NCBI RefSeq assembly: GCF_964355755.1
Contig: NC_092678.1
Location: 6,856,922-6,916,921, forward strand
Source: Antedon mediterranea
Lineage: Eukaryota > Echinodermata > Crinoidea > Comatulida > Antedonidae
Direction: 5' to 3'
DNA: 60,000 nucleotides
Shown here: positions 57,135 through 60,000 of the stretch, piece after piece
Position numbering within the stretch: position 1 is the stretch's first letter
Layout of the letters: every line of letters starts with the position of its first letter
Translations under genes and position numbers: made by a program
The notes under the pieces: model-generated
Told to the model about the DNA's origin: nothing
The model's database searches: none
The model's input: the letters and a program-made list of their open reading frames with translations, nothing else

Positions 57135-57621
57135 ACATTTACGGGATTAAAAATATATTAGATAACGACTTGTTATATCGGATTTCTGAAAATGTTCGTC
57201 TTGGTTTGAAAAATCAAAATATGATACATAAATTGTTATTTCATGTGAAAATATGTAATTCATAATTATTAGTTTCACATTTCTGCACTAATGATCTTTG
57301 TATAAAACAAGAATAAGTGTAAAATGCATTATTTTGTTAGTACACTCGCCTTTTCAATCATTCTTCTTAATAATGATGTTAATGGATTCGCACATTAATC
57401 ACAAAAAGTGAAATAATATATCATATAAGCTAAAGCATTGTTTATGGTTAGATATTAGTTATAACATTATTTGACTCTTGGGTGTTTTTAAACAACTTGT
57501 ATACACCCAACTTGTTGTTATTTTTTTGGTTATGTTTGTTTCAGCCTCTTGACAGTCACCACAGTAAATTATGAACCATGTCACATTATTTCCCTTAATT
57601 ACAGGTCTAACACACACTGTT
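57135..57621. other. AT-rich non-coding sequence
   Basis: Nothing recognisable by eye. Confidence 0.4.
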
Positions 57622-57833
57622 AAAGCTTGGTTCCCACTAGTGACGCAACGTAATGCAACCTACGCAACGTAAGAAAATGCCCTTCTAATCATTGTGTTTT
57701 CCCCCGCTTGCGTGAAATCAAACCTACGATGTTTGCAGCACTATTGCGTTGTCGGTTCCCACTTGTGATTACGCAATACAACACTTTGCGTCGATACGTC
57801 GCTACGTGGCGTTCTAGTGGGAAACACGCTTTA
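57622..57833. mobile_element. MITE, family M2
   Basis: TAAAGCTTGGTTCCCACTAG, AAAATGCCCTTCTAATCATT, TTGCGTTGTCGGTTCCCACTT, then TTCTAGTGGGAAACACGCTTTA. Very similar to the 55.65 kb copy. Flanks read GT-TA and TA-CAG, consistent with a TA target. Confidence 0.85.
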
Positions 57834-58254
57834 CAGAACTAAGCCTAACTGTCAGCGCACTGTAAGACATAGGTCTACTGTCAAAATAACATACAATATA
57901 CATACACGACATTGGAGGGTCGAAAACATTACAGGACTATTCACCGCTGTGACGTCACAGAGTGAATGCAATAATATCTGATGATAATCACTATCAAAGT
58001 AAAACATAGTTTATGCTTTTTTCCCCGAGTAGAATAGGGGGAATGGTAAATGTTTCTGTATGCGGAGAGTTATAAAAAAATAGAAAAAAAAATTGTAAAT
58101 CGGGAAACATTATATTTAACGCCAGTTGCCAAATGTAAGATAAAGTATATCTAAATGCATGTAAGTTTCAGTAACACTGCAAAGTTCAGGAAAGAGCGTC
58201 TATTTTTTATTTTCATATTTCATGGTACCAAAAACAAAACAAAAATAGGACCAA
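57834..58254. other. Non-coding sequence
   Basis: Contains GTGACGTCACAG at about 57950, a CRE-type palindrome. No gene seen. Confidence 0.35.
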
Positions 58255-58587
58255 TGTAGCGTGTGGCGCAGTGGGTTGCACGTTGGATTACTGATCGGAA
58301 GATCGTGGTTCGAATCCAACTCATGTCGCATTGCTTGTATCCTTAGGCAAGATACCGTACTTTACTTACATTTGCCTCTCTTCACCCAGGTGTATACATG
58401 TGTACCGGTTATAGATCAAGACACAACATTGCGCTGATTACTAGCTGCATTATTATGGGAGTATGTTTCCATACGTGTTTGATAGAAAAAAAATGACCGG
58501 GGTAATATAAACAATTTGTTAAGCGCCTTTGAGCATGTTTATTCATGAAAAGAGCGCTATATAAATGTAGTATATTATTATTATTAC
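58255..58587 (+). mobile_element. tRNA-derived SINE, full length
   Basis: A box TGGCGCAGTGG (58264-58274) and B box GGTTCGAATCC (58307-58317) both match the polymerase III consensus exactly. The body has GCTTGTATCCTTAGGCAAG, TTGCCTCTCTTCACCCAGG, and the tail AGCGCTATATAAATG followed by ATT repeats, as in LINE-mobilised SINEs of marine invertebrates. It is the best preserved retroposon in the window and a candidate for a recently active copy. Confidence 0.85.
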
Positions 58588-60000
58588 ACAATATATAAAA
58601 TCACAAAATATATATCGATAAGATTTTGACATACATAGCTACCAGTACCGTATACACTTTGATGGTTAGTATGTAGAGTACACCTTGAAATAATTATATA
58701 CAACACTTCCCTTTGCGTTTAAAATTTTAAATACATCCAGGAATCATTAGCATATTACAAAATAAAACATTGAGAAAATCTCATATTCTGTATAACTTGG
58801 GAAGAGTGCTCTTTTCTGGTATAACACAAGAAAATTAGCGTCATCCCCAACGGTATTATGATTCTTCTATACCCAGTACAATCGTAGACGCCATTTCGCT
58901 CCATTTGATGAAATAAATATGGTAATATAAAATGTATATGATCATGGGAAAAATTGGATTGATTGATTGATTGGGGTTGTGGGTGTTTGGGGGTTAAAAC
59001 ATATATTATTTTTGTTCGGTTGTTTGACATTTCTTCTACTTTCAAACATCGGGTTGTAGGCCTGTACAATATCGTCGGTGTAAACCCAGATCCTAGCATC
59101 CACAGGCCTTTTTTACCCACATGTGAAATAACACGTAACTAAAATTCTTAGGCTAAGTATTAGAAAAATATCAATAAAAGAGCACAAGCACAGTTGGCCT
59201 AAACAATAATTAAAGCACGCGCAAAAGGGCGTTCGTGTGCGTTGCGTGAAAGACTTTAACATTATTCAATATGGTAGGCCTATAATAATAAAAATACGTG
59301 AAAAGGAGGGGAAAAAATGTTGGCTTACAAAGTTTAATTATGATGCCTGAATATTTTGCTTACTGGATTATTTTGAAAGCGTTTAGGCCTAAAGACGTGA
59401 CCACTACTGTGTATGTGATAGGCCTACCTACTGTAGACAAAAAGCAAAAGGCCTCATCCGACAATGTTCACAGAAGTTTACACGGGTAGGGTAAAATTGG
59501 TCCACTTCCACCATAGTTAGCGATAATAACTGATTGGTCCCCATTACCCGGGTAAATAGCTAAGCCTGAACGTCGTCAAAGAATGTTTAGTGGCTTAAGA
59601 AAAGGACCTAGAGAAGCAGGTGCGCAATAGACTGAGTAGGCCTATGCTAAAACACACCAATTCGGATGCTAGTCAAGTCGTCCCATCGCAAATATCCCCA
59701 TACAAAGGCTTTTCTGCTTTCACAATGTGTCTTTACATGGATTGGAATCAAATGTATTTAATTTTTTTGAAATGATAGGCCTACTGTTAACCTAATTCCT
59801 ATGATACAGTAGAAATATGTGACACCAATGAATGCTGTATCACATAATTTTCCTAGATAATGGAAATTATGCCCTTTGCATAGATAAAGTAGGCCGAGTA
59901 TTGTTTAAAAATGTATTTATATAAACTGCTTATTCGTCAATTCAACAAATTCATTATAAAGCGGTGTTGCTTTTCTTTTTATTTTTATTGCATATATTTA
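58588..60000. other. Non-coding, unresolved repeats
   Basis: A 121-codon minus-strand frame (58755-59120) spans a (GATT)n-like tract at 58959-58974 and an AT-rich body; it looks like a retroelement scrap rather than a gene. 59270-59790 carries five TAGGCCTA octamers within about 0.5 kb. Nothing else recognised. Confidence 0.4.

Noticed and set aside
58255-58330. Functional tRNA gene
   Set aside because: The A and B boxes are perfect, but the element continues into a SINE body and tail and I could not form a proper acceptor stem.
58755-59120. 121-codon minus-strand gene
   Set aside because: It crosses a simple-repeat tract and AT-rich DNA with no domain pattern; more likely a retroelement scrap.

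Overview
The window is about two-thirds A+T, gene-poor eukaryotic DNA crowded with transposable-element remnants. It has introns, tRNA- and 5S-rRNA-derived SINEs, many short inverted-repeat elements and minisatellites. There is no bacterial, phage or organelle signal. The SINE types, the abundance of TAGGCCTA and the peptide-type GPCR suggest a marine invertebrate deuterostome, most likely an echinoderm. That assignment is from pattern memory and could not be checked.

Only one gene is certain: a single-exon class A (rhodopsin-like) GPCR of peptide-receptor type at 50891-51934 (+), 347 residues. A splice-acceptor-like sequence ends 22 bases before its ATG, so an upstream 5'UTR exon is likely. 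A TATA box, an initiator and a GTAAGA donor at 27.38-27.71 kb form a good but unproven candidate for a first exon. Four other segments look like coding exons or broken coding sequence without a recognised family: 29551-29617 (+), 40600-40716 (-), 47773-48012 (-), and 22346-22855 (-), which a MITE splits.

Layout. 0-17 kb: AT-rich DNA with tRNA-type SINEs, a 5S-type SINE (11.3-11.6 kb), two elements flanked by TTAA, and tandem arrays of 50 bp and about 23 bp units. 17.4-20.8 kb: two adjacent inverted-repeat elements, each with a perfect 9-bp target duplication as in Mutator-like elements (MULEs); the first is a 1.8 kb foldback built from about 174-bp tandem units. 20.8-32 kb: mixed repeats, a second 5S-type SINE and the putative promoter/exon. 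32-48 kb: a belt of minisatellites (units of 25, 14, 20, 15, 21/22 and 60 bp) and a third 9-bp-TSD element at 38.4-39.3 kb. 48-58 kb: the GPCR, set among many copies of a palindromic MITE carrying inverted CCAAT boxes.

No CRISPR array, rRNA operon, functional tRNA gene or intact transposase/reverse transcriptase was found. The apparent long ORFs at 42.2-43.3 kb and 32.9-33.3 kb are read-throughs of tandem repeats.
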